Assembly (NCBI GenBank): GCA_018907035.1 | Contig: JACCIC010000028.1 | Location: 3,964,501-4,028,500 of the forward strand | DNA: 64,000 nucleotides | Source: Sycobia sp. Sy_11 | Lineage: Eukaryota > Arthropoda > Insecta > Hymenoptera > Epichrysomallidae | Direction of reading: 5' to 3' | Part shown: positions 50,970-64,000 of the stretch, one piece after another | Layout of the letters: every line of letters starts with the position of its first letter | How positions within the stretch are numbered: the first letter of the stretch is position 1 | Notes under the pieces: generated by a model | What the model was told of the DNA's origin: nothing | Database searches by the model: none | What the model saw: the letters and a program-made list of their open reading frames with translations, nothing else | Translations under genes and position numbers: made by a program

Positions 50970-53177
50970 GTTTACAGTTGAACCGAACACAGATTCTCTT
51001 CAAGCAGAGCGTTAATGATACCTCACGGAGGAATAACCATCGTTGTAATTATATAAGTATAAGGCTCCTTTGCCATTGTTAGGGAATTATTGCTTAGGAA
51101 TCGCTCAAATAAATTTGATGTTGTATTTCTTATAAAAAATAACATAGTAGCATTACTTTATTGTAACAAATATAAGTTTGTTAAAACCATACCTTTTTAT
51201 ATTTAAATTTTTATTTTATTATATATAATTTATCTCATTTTTAGTAAAATTATATTCATTAGTTTTTGCTTCATTTTACATTTTGTTTAAACTTTTAAAA
51301 AGAGCCTATAGAATCAGACTTACTGCACTATATCGCATGTAACATGTCTCGGTTACACAATTACCTAGGCAACCATAGACTGTATTGAATATCTACTGTA
51401 CTAAGTATGGTATTATATAATAGTAATGTATTGGAAAAATGTTGTGAGGCATAACTTTTTCACTATAATTTAAGAACGTAATTAACACGGGGGTATCATT
51501 AAAACTTTTTATTTTTAAGTTAAGTATCTAGAGTTTTAGAAAATTTAGATTTTTAACAACTAAAAACATTTAAGATATCACATGTCTATTTTTATCATAT
51601 TGGAAGTAAATAAAATTATTAATAGCACTTACAATCAATTTTTTAAATGAATGTAATAAGCTTATAGAAATACAATTCGATTTTTATTTAGTAAACAATA
51701 AAGTTAATGATTTTTTAATTAATGATTTTAACGTTTTAGAAATATAAGATATCAGTAGTATAGAGCTATTACTTATTAAATTAGCAAATTGCTTAATATA
51801 AAATACTTAATATGTAAGGAAATTGCACCTTGCTGGCACTAGGACTTATTACTGTAGGCTTTTAGATTTTTTCCTACAATTCATTTTTCTTATATATGGA
51901 CTATTATTATGATCAATTATTTATTTTTGCCTATGCTTTTCATAAATATACTTTAATGCATATATATATATATAGACCGATTTTGGAAAATAACCCCAGT
52001 GTCAATTTTTTATGAGTAATAATCAGTTTACTTTTAGAACTGTATCACTGACGATTAAATCAAATGATAAATCGGAGAAAAACGTAATAGAATCGAACTT
52101 ATTTTCTTAGCAATAAATTTCTTTATAAATTTCATCAAAAAGCATTAAACATGAATTTTCGAGTTCTGATCAAATATATTTACGCCAATTGAATTAAGTT
52201 TTATATCAATTACAACGAACGTTATCAATGCTCTTTTTACACTTGATTCAAGAGATACAGTATCAAGTTCTGTTTTACAAACAGTCCTTTGTTATATTAA
52301 TTTATTTTCTGGGTAATAAAAGTATAGTTCCTATGTAATTTATAAAAAAAAAATTATCAATAAGAAGAAACGTATCTCCTAAAAGGTAACGCAAGCTTTT
52401 CTATTAACATTATTTCTTTGCTTATTAAAAATTCATCTCTTCTATATTATCGATTTACAAACTTATAATAGATGAGCTTACATTTGCACCATTAAATTAT
52501 ATAATTCCAATTCTTTTTAGATTTTATTCAAGCAACCTTTATGAAATTGACTTTCTTTATATTTATAGTCTTTTTATTATACATTAGTGTTAAATTTTAT
52601 AAGTAAATAAATATTAGCAGCTTTTCTAATGACGAACCTCATTCATATATACAGAATTGCTTCTAAACGTTATTTGCAAAGAAGAAAACGAGAGCTTTTT
52701 CTAATTTTCGTTTTTTTTTCTGTACATGTTTTGCGAAAAACGGAAAAAAATACCATGAAATTTGTAGCTGCATAAAGCGAGAAAAAAATGAAAGTAGACA
52801 AGCTCGGTATATCTATATAGAAGCCGAACTCGAATGAAAGTAGTCGAAGAATATCAACACGAATTAAATGTTGGTTAATTGGTGCGCGAAATAAAGAGCC
52901 CCGTGTCACGACGACGACGACGACTACGACTACGACGAAAAAAAACGAAACCTACGAGCCTTTTAAAATTGATCAACTGATACGGGGTTGGTGAGCACCG
53001 TAAGGAGATACTTCGCGATGCACGCAACAATGCCTAATCTCATCGAGGATTAAATGGAAAAAAAATGAGAAGCAAATTCGTGCACGAACTTTTCAGCTTA
53101 AAAATTCTTAATAAAAAAAAAAATTCTCCAAAATCCAGGCACGACACTTTGAGCACGCAAATATTTAGCGGTTCCAC

Positions 53178-53182
<5 letters not shown>

Positions 53183-53240
<58 letters not shown>
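53183..53240. repeat. (TA)n microsatellite
   Basis: About 29 TA units. Confidence 0.95.
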
Positions 53241-53243
<3 letters not shown>

Positions 53244-53515
53244 GTGCTTTTTGTCAAACATTTCTCCGCAAAGTCTCGGCAATTTATTATAACTTTATAT
53301 TTTAACATGTCTCACGAATATATATGTATATATTCTCTGTGCTTCCACAGGTAGGATGAGCGTGAGCGGGCGCGCGCTCGAGTATTATAGGGGAAGCGCA
53401 ATACAAGAGGAAAAGCTTTAGCGTCCTGCTCGTGAGGCGATTATATATATACATATAAATATACATCGCTTCTTTTTTTAACGACGCGCAATAAACTTTT
53501 GCCGGGAGCGCGACC

Positions 53516-53560
53516 ATGGCAGAGGGCGGAGGCGACGGCGGCGGAAGTATCGCTGACTCG
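53516..53560 (+). CDS. Possible upstream coding exon of the thioredoxin-domain gene
   Basis: An ATG in a good context (GCGACCATGGC) opens 15 codons, MAEGGGDGGGSIADS, ending at a GTAATA donor in phase 0. At the far side, TTTTAAAAG|GGGGCTGCTCGA (about 54357) could act as a phase-0 acceptor. The frame is then open into the ATG at 54384, adding GAARDKSRK before it. The acceptor tract is poor, so this is only a candidate alternative N terminus. Confidence 0.3.
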
Positions 53561-54383
53561 GTAATAATAATAATTGTATTGTGTAGCCCACGGGCACCAG
53601 AACGTGACATTATTACCATACATATATATGTATATACACCGACTCTATTATAGACCATATCTAAAGTTACCGAAATCCAATGAGACACTTTTTCTCGCGT
53701 GCTCACCGACTACAAGAAGACTTCTCATGTATATAATGCAGTCTCTTTATTTTAATTTACATATCCTTCTTCGGGGCAGCTACGTATATATATAATATAT
53801 ACGATTTGGCGACCTTTTCCTTTCTTTCTTGGGTAGTTGTCCCCCTTTTTTATGAACGCTAATGCTCGGGGGCGCTTTAAAAGCCCGCGCAGTCCAATAT
53901 GCAGTTTTCATTCTAGTTTCGGCGGATTAAGTCGAGGAATGGATTAGGGAAAGGACTTATTAATAATATAGAAATCGAGCGATTGTAACAGTTCGATCGT
54001 TTATTATTATTTCATTTACATTATAATCGAAAGCTACGTAATACAGTTACAATGCTGGCTAGAAAAAGGGTGATTTCCTTATAAATCCATATAAAAAATT
54101 AAAAATATATTTTAGTAAAATTAAAAGTTTTAAAATATAAGCTCGCTTCCAAAATGGACTGAAATTCTATAGTCGATCTTTATTATATTTATCTTCTTAA
54201 CCGACATGTTTTTTTATTTAAAAAAAACCTCTGAAATGATGCCTTACAAATCTAAAACTTCCATTTTTCATTGAATATATTATTTACTTTGCAAATATAC
54301 GTTTTTTATTCTTGATTATCCTTAAACGATGATGTATTATGTATTTATTTTAAAAGGGGGCTGCTCGAGATAAGTCTCGAAAA

Positions 54384-55455
54384 ATGACGAAGAAAAATGC
54401 ACCGGCAGCTCTACAAACTGACGTTACAAATGACGAAGAATGGGAGAAAATCTTAGAACGACCGGGATTAGTTTGTATGAATTATTTTCTTTTAAAGGAT
54501 TTTTCAAAGCTTTGTAGAATTTGCCATTTATCAATGCCTTATTTCACTTTCAAGAGCTTACCGAACAAATTTTTACTTTATTTTATTATCTAAAATTGAA
54601 ATTCCTTTCATTTATATTAAAATGATAAAACATTACACGTGTTTGCTTAAAATAATCTATTATAATTTATTTTACTAAATATTAAACAAGAAAAACTTTT
54701 CGAAATAAAGCAATAAAATAAAGTTTTTTATATAAATTTTTGAAACTTCATCAGTGGTTGACATCTATTCAGAATGGAGCGGCCCTTGCACAGGTATGGT
54801 CAGTATACTCAAAAAAATCAAAATGGAAATAGGAGGTGACAATCTAAGTTACGCAACGGTAAAGTACTTGACTTTTCAAACAACTTCCTACTTAATAGAA
54901 TTGCAATACCATATCATTATTTATTCCAATCAATATGTATTCGAAATTGATATTTTTGAATTTTTAATAATCATTTTTTCGATATTAATTACTATTTGAA
55001 AAAATATTATTTTACAGAGCATCCTTTTCTGTTAAATACGAAGTTAACATCTTTTTGTTTGTCATTCATATTACTGCAATTCCCAATGCGTAGTAGTATT
55101 AATAATTTAATTAAAAAAGAGCTTTTTTTGTAAACGATATTTCCAATAGTTTTTGAAAATAAAATATTGATACAATCAGGCCAGATGCGACAATATATCT
55201 TCCCTGGAGCGATTCCGAGGTAAAAGTGAACCAGCATGGATGTTTGTCCGTGTAAGTAAAATTTTAGCCGCAAATAATTCGATGACAGTGTAACGATAAT
55301 TGTTAGTATATGGGTTTTTTCTAGTATTAAATAATTTATATTAGCTTTGATGTGAAATGTTTTTTAAAAATTTGCGATAAAATAATCGAAATGAATCGTA
55401 GTGCATTTACTGGATATATAGTTGATACGAATATCCATATAATTTTTTTTAATTA

Positions 55456-55497
<42 letters not shown>

Positions 55498-57526
55498 ACG
55501 GTCTAATGATAAATGTGATGTTTGGGGCTAACTGTCCAAAACTTCAAACTATGTTAACGAAGGAATTAAAAAAAGTCCAAAAAGGCGAGCCACCGGGGTA
55601 AAACACTTTTCTTTAATTATTTAAAAAATTGATATTGTAGAAAAATTAATTAAACGATTCTCATTCACTTACCTAGATTTGCAATACCAGTTTCCGAAAC
55701 ATGTCCACAAGAAATGGATAGAATGAAGGCTTTTGAGGAGGCTAAAGCCGCTAAAAATGCTGAGAAACTAGCTAAATTAGGTCATTTATATCATGATTTC
55801 AACTTGATTGATTCACGTCAATTTTTACTGAGCTTATATTGAATGCTCAATTAAGATACTAATTTCTAGAAGCGGAAACAAAAAGAAAATATGAAGCACA
55901 GATGGTACATTATTTGGAGTCCCTTAAGCAGGAAACTTGCCTTATTCTCTTCCCATGGCACTTCGTAGACGAAGAAGGTAACAAACGTGATAAAAAAGCA
56001 AGTCCTGCGTATGCCGAGATTGCTGACAAATTGCTTTCGGGTAATTACGTAATTGACCAAGAGATTAGGGTACAAATGGACGAGGACATTTTGACAGAAT
56101 TGCAAAAAGAAGTAATACACAGTAATTTATAGACTTACCTTTTAAACGTCGAGTCTGCGGACTTTTATTATAATGATAAATATTTTCATATAGACTGAGT
56201 ACATCTTCAGCAAGGAAACAAAACGCCTTTTTATGGCAGATAAATGTCACTGTATACGTTTAAAATTTATAAATAAAATGTCCGAATATGATATAGATCA
56301 AACCTTAATTAATTTACTTTATGGAGAACCTGAAATACCTGATGCACCTGAAAAACTATTAGAGGATTGGTAATGCCAAGTTTTACTTATGTTTTCTATT
56401 CAATTTTTAATTAAAAATAATTTTAACGAATTCATAAACTTTTAGTTTATAAATTAGTTGAATAAAATTGTTTCTATTTTTTTTTTTATAAACTTCAGGT
56501 ATGATTTATAATTGTTATTGCCAATCATATTTTTATTTAATTTAGTTTTGTACAAAGAAATTTACCTCCATTAAAAGAATACTTAAAGGAAACAACCTCA
56601 TCAACCAGTTCAGCTACCGAAACTGATGATAATTTATTAGATTTAACAACTGTTTGGGTACCTCTAAATTCAAGAAATAGGGTTTTAGCATTTTATGCTC
56701 TTTTTACAAAATATGTCGACAAAAACTACCCAGTAATTAATTGCTGATTAATTTCTACTTAACTGAATAAGAGTGTACTTCATAATGTATTGTTCTTTTT
56801 AGTATGTAATGCCTGAAGAGGATATTCCTACATCAGTTTTCAAATATGATAGTACAAGAAGAAAAGAATTGCAAGTGGTTCTAGAAGCGTATGAAAAAGA
56901 TGTAATTCACTTTGGTGTTTTCGAGCGGGATAAATTACCAGAACCAAAACTAATAGCTAGAAGTATAAATTATTATGAAAATGAAATAAAGGAAAAAACA
57001 GGGTTAGTTTTTTCTTTTAAATTTTTAATGTAAATTTAATAACATATTTTATTAAAAAAATTAAATTAACATTGCTTTTAATATTGAATATAAAATAAAT
57101 AAGTTTCAATAATTTTTTTGTTTCATTTATATTTAACTTTAATTATGATTAAATTTTAAATGAATTTAAATAAAAAAAACTTCTGTACGAATTGAAATAC
57201 ATTATTATAAGATGTGGATTTTGTATATATATATAAAATACACACACACACGTATTTATTTCAGCTACGAAGTGTTTGTTGCTGTCATTAAGAAGATAGG
57301 TGCTGAAGCATTTTTATCATTTGCTGGCATTGGACCATATTATGTAAGTGAAACTTCTGAAGCAGCTAAGGAAGAAGCACTTCAATATTTCTCAGCTGAA
57401 GGAGTATCATTTGTTGAATTGGTACAATCAGATGATGATAAAGATATAGATGGAGAAGAATATGAAGGAGAAGGAATGGAAGGCATGGACGACGACGACG
57501 ACGACGACGACGATATGATAAATTAG
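54384..57526 (+). CDS. Thioredoxin domain-containing protein, TXNDC3/NME9-like without NDK domain
   Basis: The ten coding exons are 54384-54474, 54755-54858, 55180-55251, 55497-55597, 55677-55780, 55870-56111, 56194-56369, 56546-56732, 56803-57002 and 57265-57526. All join in frame to about 512 residues. The first ~130 residues are a thioredoxin fold ([13 protein letters not shown]...SEPAWMFV...[16 protein letters not shown]). It is followed by a charged helical linker and a C-terminal region of unknown fold, possibly the DUF4746 domain of insect thioredoxin-like proteins, then an acidic tail with a nine-Asp run. Vertebrate NME8/NME9 are cilium- and sperm-flagellum-associated. That role here is inference. 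The active site reads WSGPC, so the nucleophilic first Cys is Ser39 and only Cys42 remains. No NDK active-site motif is present. Confidence 0.88.
55461..55494. repeat. (TA)n microsatellite abutting a splice acceptor
   Basis: The run ends in TATAG directly at exon 4 of the thioredoxin-domain gene, replacing the usual pyrimidine tract. Confidence 0.9.
57488..57516 (+). repeat. (GAC)n coding repeat
   Basis: Nearly pure GAC triplets encode the terminal poly-Asp of the thioredoxin-domain protein. Confidence 0.9.
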
Positions 57527-57624
57527 TATATATTTAAAGACATAAAAATAAGATACTCAATAACTTATGTAAATACCGATATTTTATTTCTCGCAACTCT
57601 CACTCACAACGATTTTTAAAAGTT

Positions 57625-59917
57625 TTACTTTTTGTAACCGCAGCTACGCCTACGGCCTCTTGACCTTTCAAATTTACGTCCCTTGGAACGAACAAGAGGC
57701 TTTGTATGAGAGTGTGGTACACCAGGAGCAAGACCAAAGTGTTTCACAGCCTCTCGAGCATTACGTTGTCCTTGCATAAGAACAGTTTTGCGACCAGTTG
57801 GTGAACGTAGAGCTAGTTGATCAAATGTTATTATTTCACCTCCTGCTTTAAGAATACGCCCTCTTGCCTTCTCAGTGACATGAAGAGCGCAGACCTGTAA
57901 CAAATAATTTCGATACATAAATATATATATGTATATATATATATGTATATACATAGTACAAACATACATCATCTATAACTTTATAAAACATTGTTATTTA
58001 GAGTAGATTGAATTATGGAATAAATGAAACTAATACTATACATAAATTGTGATATCATGATATCAAGATTATTAAAGAACAAAAAGTAAGATAAAATTTT
58101 AAATTGATGGACATTGTACTGTATTAACTTGTTTTTTAGTTCTATATATTAACTGTATATAGAATAAACTTATGTGTACAATAGCATTTGATATTAATTT
58201 TTTTTTAAATTATAATTTTATTTATTAATATTTTAAGCCTTTCACAAAATCATAAAATTTAAATAAAGATGAAATTCTGAAGAATTTCAATTTTTACAAA
58301 TGATAAAATATTTATTTATTTCTAGACTAAAATTTATAAACATAAAAATCTATGAAACTATTCGAAAAAAAGTTAAAATAATTATATTAATTAATAGTGA
58401 TTTTATTCTGTATCAACCAATATAACGATCATTCTTAAATAGCAGAAAGATTGAATAGGAAGGCTGAATTTTTTTAGCGAATATTAAAATTGTATATGAA
58501 CATAACAAGCTCAAACACAGAGTGCAATTCGCAAAATATAAAAAGGTATATTAAAATTTAAATTCACGATAGTTATCTAAAATTATATTTAAAATTATTT
58601 TGATACAGTTATTAATGAATAGTTAAAAATTTAATAAGTATTAATATTTATAAATAATGCTTTAGTAAATATGAAAATTTATTAAGGAGTAACTATAGTT
58701 TCTGAAGTTGTAAAATATTTTGAAAGTAATCATGCACACTTCTGAAAATGTTAATAATATAAAAAGTTCTATTTACAATATTTTTGCACTAATCAAGATA
58801 ATCTCATATATAGGTTTATTCATATCAAAAAATCAAAACTTTGTTTATTTAATGTTGATCATTTTAATGACTTCTACTTTGTTTTTGCAATACTTAAATT
58901 AACACAAGATAATTCTTTTGATATTAGCATAAAAGATTAATTATTCTAACATTGTGGTGTTTTTTCTTTTTTTTGAGTTTTATTATTTTATTATGTTTAT
59001 AAATTAATTTATCATACTCACAGTTAGTTTGGGAACACTATATATTCTTGCATCATCTGTAACCGTACCAACGATCACAGCAATATGGTTTTCACGTCCC
59101 GGTTTCTTCATAAACCTTACAACACGAGCTAAAGAAATTGGAGGACGATGAATTCTACTCATAAAAAGCCTTTTCAGAATAATATTATTGAACTTTGAAT
59201 TGGTCCTTCTGGCTAGAAACCTGTATAACTAGGAAAGTTTTTTTAAGTTATCATATTGCTTTAATTTTAAATAATTTACATAAATCAAAGTAATATATTA
59301 ATTATTTATACCAATCTATATAACGACCTTTTCTAAATAGCAAAAAGGCAGAATAGGGAGACTGACTTTAATTTAGCGAACATAAAAATTGAATCCAAAT
59401 ATTATTGATCTTAGATACAGAGTGCAGTTCGCCAACAATAAATATAAGACATAATCCACAATATATTTCAAGCATTATTAATATCAATAAATTCTAATAA
59501 AAGCATATAGAGACGATAAACCATTAAAGAATGTGATAAAGCCTTTAACATCTTAAAATTTTAATTCTCACAATAACATTAATTTAACCTATATATATAT
59601 AAATAATATGTATGCATATATTTATTTACTTCTATATTGTACACCAATGACAAAAATATTTTATTACAAATTAAATAATTAACATACCTTCACCAAAAGT
59701 CGTAGATAAACGTCCTGCGACTTGGGTTCAGTTCGTCGCACTTTTCGGTCATGTTTATGATTGATATCGATACCCTAAAATGAAAATGGTTCAGTAATAA
59801 TATTATAGCTAAAATTAATTTTACTTAAGATATTAATCATATTTTCGGATGTTTATAATAAATTTAAATATAAATGGATTTAGCAAGGACACGCGATCAC
59901 TTCACAATGCTCACCAT
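57625..59917 (-). CDS. RpL18: Ribosomal protein L18 (eL18)
   Basis: RPL18 is a structural protein of the 60S ribosomal subunit. Four coding exons on the minus strand are 59917-59915 (only the ATG), 59774-59688, 59228-59022 and 57894-57625. They join in phase 0 to 188 residues, the same length as human RPL18. The protein begins [21 protein letters not shown], passes through [11 protein letters not shown], and ends [20 protein letters not shown]...GYKK. Exon 1 holding only the initiator codon is common in ribosomal protein genes. Introns 2 and 3 each carry an H/ACA snoRNA candidate. The stop codon is about 100 bp from the stop of the convergent thioredoxin-domain gene. Confidence 0.97.
58406..58535 (-). 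ncRNA. H/ACA box snoRNA candidate 1 (RPL18 intron 3)
   Basis: Minus strand. The first hairpin is closed by GCGAAT (58532-58527) with ATTCGC (58482-58477). A hinge of A residues follows, then a second hairpin with outer stem CAGCC/GGTTG and an internal loop. It ends in ACA (58411-58409) followed by three bases, GAA. It has the same orientation as the host gene and is homologous to the copy in intron 2. The rRNA target is not worked out. Confidence 0.7.
59304..59435 (-). ncRNA. H/ACA box snoRNA candidate 2 (RPL18 intron 2)
   Basis: Minus strand, paralogous to candidate 1. The first hairpin is closed by GCGAAC with GTTCGC: the T-A pair of the other copy is here C-G, a compensatory change. The hinge AAATTA fits the H box ANANNA. 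The second hairpin has AGTCT/AGATT outer and CCTTTTT/GAAAAGG inner stems. It ends in ATA (59309-59307) plus AAT, an accepted ACA-box variant. Confidence 0.68.
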
Positions 59918-59927
59918 TTTGCCGAGT

Positions 59928-59936
59928 AAGGAAAGA
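59928..59936 (-). promoter_or_regulatory. 5' TOP-like pyrimidine tract of RPL18
   Basis: On the minus strand TCTTTCCTT lies about 11 bases upstream of the RPL18 ATG, as in ribosomal protein mRNAs that start in a terminal oligopyrimidine tract. The start site itself was not shown. Confidence 0.45.
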
Positions 59937-60146
59937 CACGATGGAGTATGCACACGTTCAACCACAAATTTGGTGGTTGGCAGCCTGTAGCAGAGTCAGG
60001 TACGTCAGGGTTGCCAGTACACTAGATCTAATCTTCGAACCTGGGAACAGTGCAGCTATTTCCAAATTTCTGAAAATGTTACCATAAATAAATATTTCTA
60101 ATCATTTCTAAAATTAAAAAAAATTTTTTTGTTTCCATTATATGTT

Positions 60147-60240
60147 TGAAATCTACGGGGGTGATTGTAAATAAGTGTATTTTGCCTGATACACGCGAGT
60201 ATGTAATTACAAAGATTTGTCAGAGCGGTAGAAATATTTA
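60147..60240. mobile_element. MITE end fragment
   Basis: It reads TGAAATCTACGGGGGTGATT at its start and TCAGAGCGGTAGAAATATTTA at its end. This is the outward-facing right arm of the foldback family found in USP1 intron 4, with the middle diverged. Confidence 0.55.
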
Positions 60241-60357
60241 CATTTTTTTGTCATATGATTATACAGTACCGCGATTTTTTAAATCCTGCAAATAACTAGT
60301 TTTATTGTTATAAAAAGTAAAATTGTACTTATATTGACTGTTGTAAACTAAACTAAC

Positions 60358-60575
60358 AAATATTTCTATTAGTCTTACAGTTTTTATAAAATAATATAAT
60401 TGAAATTATTTAATGACAGTGAAACTGTCCTTGTTTTTAATCACTTCAGTATAATCTGAAATCTGAAAAAATATTATTCTTAACAAAAGATACTTTTTTA
60501 ACAAACTTTTTTAGGAGTAGTGGTTTGTTTTAGATTCTACGAGAGTGATTATAAACAAGGATAATTTTCAATTAT
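60358..60575. mobile_element. Second, shorter MITE copy of the USP1-intron family
   Basis: The left arm starts AAATATTTCTATTAGTCTTA, then AATGACAGTGAAACTGTCC and TTGTTT. It is followed after a short spacer by TTAGATTCTACGAGAGTGATT and ATAAACAAGGATAA, the opposing arm. Confidence 0.65.
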
Positions 60576-61301
60576 ATAATTATAATTATGATATAATTTT
60601 AATACTATTAAACCGATAAAACTCTTTGTTAGTTTTTTACTCTTGTATACGTGTATAATTTATAATATAAGTTTATTTAATTAGTAATGTTATTATAACA
60701 TAATTAAACACATTGTTTGTATTTATAATAGTGACAATAATCTAAAATATATTAATTATTTATCATTGTTTACTAATTCCATGCACATTTTCAATAACTT
60801 TATCAATGACAGGTTTTCATCAAGCTTATTTTTACCATGGATTACAATGTTTAAATGTACGTTTTTTTATTAATAAACATTTCTAATAAATTTTAAAAAT
60901 TAAGAATTTTATTTATGTCAACTTTATTATAATCTATTAAATATTCTAATAATACTTTAAAAAAATACATTTCTCTATGAATGACTGTAATAAAATTCAA
61001 GCTAAATTTTGAACTTGACGCCTTAAATCTAGTTTTTCTTTATCAATATCGCCACCTTAATTGTTACACTATTCGAAATTTCTAACTGTTCGGCACTGCT
61101 CCGTATAACTATAGCGCGCTTTGTTGGTTGCACCGCCGTTATGGTCTAAAATTCTAACACTTTTAACGATCACAGTTCTAACAATTCAAAAGTAAATAGA
61201 TAATTGTGATTAGTTGAAATATTAAATTATAGGTACAGCTTATAATTTTGATAAAAATTATGAATTATTTTTGTAAATAATATAAATTTTGGTGATTAAA
61301 A

Positions 61302-63658
<2,357 letters not shown>

Positions 63659-63882
63659 ATGCTTGAACAAATGTCTGCTAAATATTAATGTGTGTGAATG
63701 AATGAAAAGAATTTTTATATTCATCGATAATTTATTTTTTATAGCCTGTATACTAATTACTATAATACAATAGATTTTTGAAAATATAGTTAGAAAATTA
63801 AATTTTTAGTATTAAGATTAGTTAATTAAGTTTTCTTACAAGAGATAAAGTTTAATAGAGAAAAGTGTATTTTTTTTTAAAT

Positions 63883-63947
<65 letters not shown>

Positions 63948-64000
63948 AATACTTTTTTCAAGTTTATAATAGAATTGATAAAAGAAAGAATAAAATATGA
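63659..64000 (+). other. TMEM209 3' flank
   Basis: AT-rich, with a (TA)n run at about 63892-63943 and an AATAAA at 63989-63994 that could be the polyadenylation signal. The window ends here. Confidence 0.5.
63892..63943. repeat. (TA)n microsatellite
   Basis: About 26 TA units near the window end. Confidence 0.95.

Larger units (their letters stand above)
50970..54383. other. Intergenic DNA between HUWE1 and the thioredoxin-domain gene
   Basis: Mostly AT-rich with no supportable gene. It contains a (CGA)n-like patch (52909-52940), a long (TA)n, and a GC-rich island at about 53340-53565 that probably marks the next gene's promoter or first exon. Confidence 0.6.
59937..61301. other. Divergent promoter interval between RPL18 and TMEM209
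   Basis: This 1.4-kb interval must hold both promoters. It contains MITE end fragments (60147-60240 and 60358-60575). A GC-richer patch near 61075-61145 (TAGCGCGCTTTG, CACCGCCGTTATGG) is the likely TMEM209 start region. Confidence 0.55.

Noticed and set aside
54384..57526. Nucleoside diphosphate kinase domain, expected in NME8/NME9
   Set aside because: No NxxHGSDS-type active-site motif is present, and the C-terminal sequence does not resemble an NDK fold.

Overview
The window is AT-rich, intron-rich animal nuclear DNA. Long (TA)n and (CT)n microsatellites, short introns with T-rich acceptors, mariner and tRNA-derived SINE relics, and protein sequences close to arthropod families point to an insect. 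A hymenopteran is my best guess, from protein resemblance and base composition only; the species cannot be read from the sequence.

Layout, left to right. 1-2.5 kb is AT-rich intergenic DNA with a foldback repeat and a tRNA-derived SINE. 2.56-3.59 kb (minus) is a small two-exon gene for an unrecognised membrane-anchored coiled-coil protein. 3.6-12.4 kb has no coding gene I can support; it holds microsatellites, GC-rich patches that may be promoter or 5' exon, a SINE-like relic and an internally deleted mariner with both inverted repeats. 12.4-19.05 kb (minus) is a seven-exon USP1 deubiquitinase gene, one intron of which is largely filled by a foldback MITE. 19.06-26.5 kb is the head-to-head interval between USP1 and HUWE1. 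26.5-50.0 kb (plus) is a complete HUWE1 HECT E3 ligase gene: 35 coding exons, about 4,324 residues, and one apparent single-base frameshift in exon 1. 50-54.4 kb holds the HUWE1 3' UTR and intergenic DNA. 54.4-57.5 kb (plus) is a ten-exon thioredoxin-domain protein of the TXNDC3/NME9-like group without a nucleoside diphosphate kinase domain. 57.6-59.9 kb (minus) is ribosomal protein L18 (eL18), with two paralogous H/ACA-type snoRNA candidates in its introns. 61.3-63.7 kb (plus) is TMEM209, complete. MITE fragments related to the one in USP1 lie between RPL18 and TMEM209.

The exon chains of USP1, HUWE1, the thioredoxin gene, RPL18, TMEM209 and the small 5' gene were joined by hand at GT/AG sites. 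Every junction keeps the reading frame, apart from the extra A in HUWE1 exon 1. USP1 and HUWE1 act at opposite ends of ubiquitin signalling, and both have DNA-damage roles in other animals. RPL18 and the thioredoxin gene converge with stop codons about 100 bp apart. RPL18 and TMEM209 diverge.

The observations most worth checking are the covarying snoRNA pair in RPL18, the foldback MITE family, the two SINE families, the HUWE1 A-run frameshift, and the loss of the first active-site cysteine in the thioredoxin domain.
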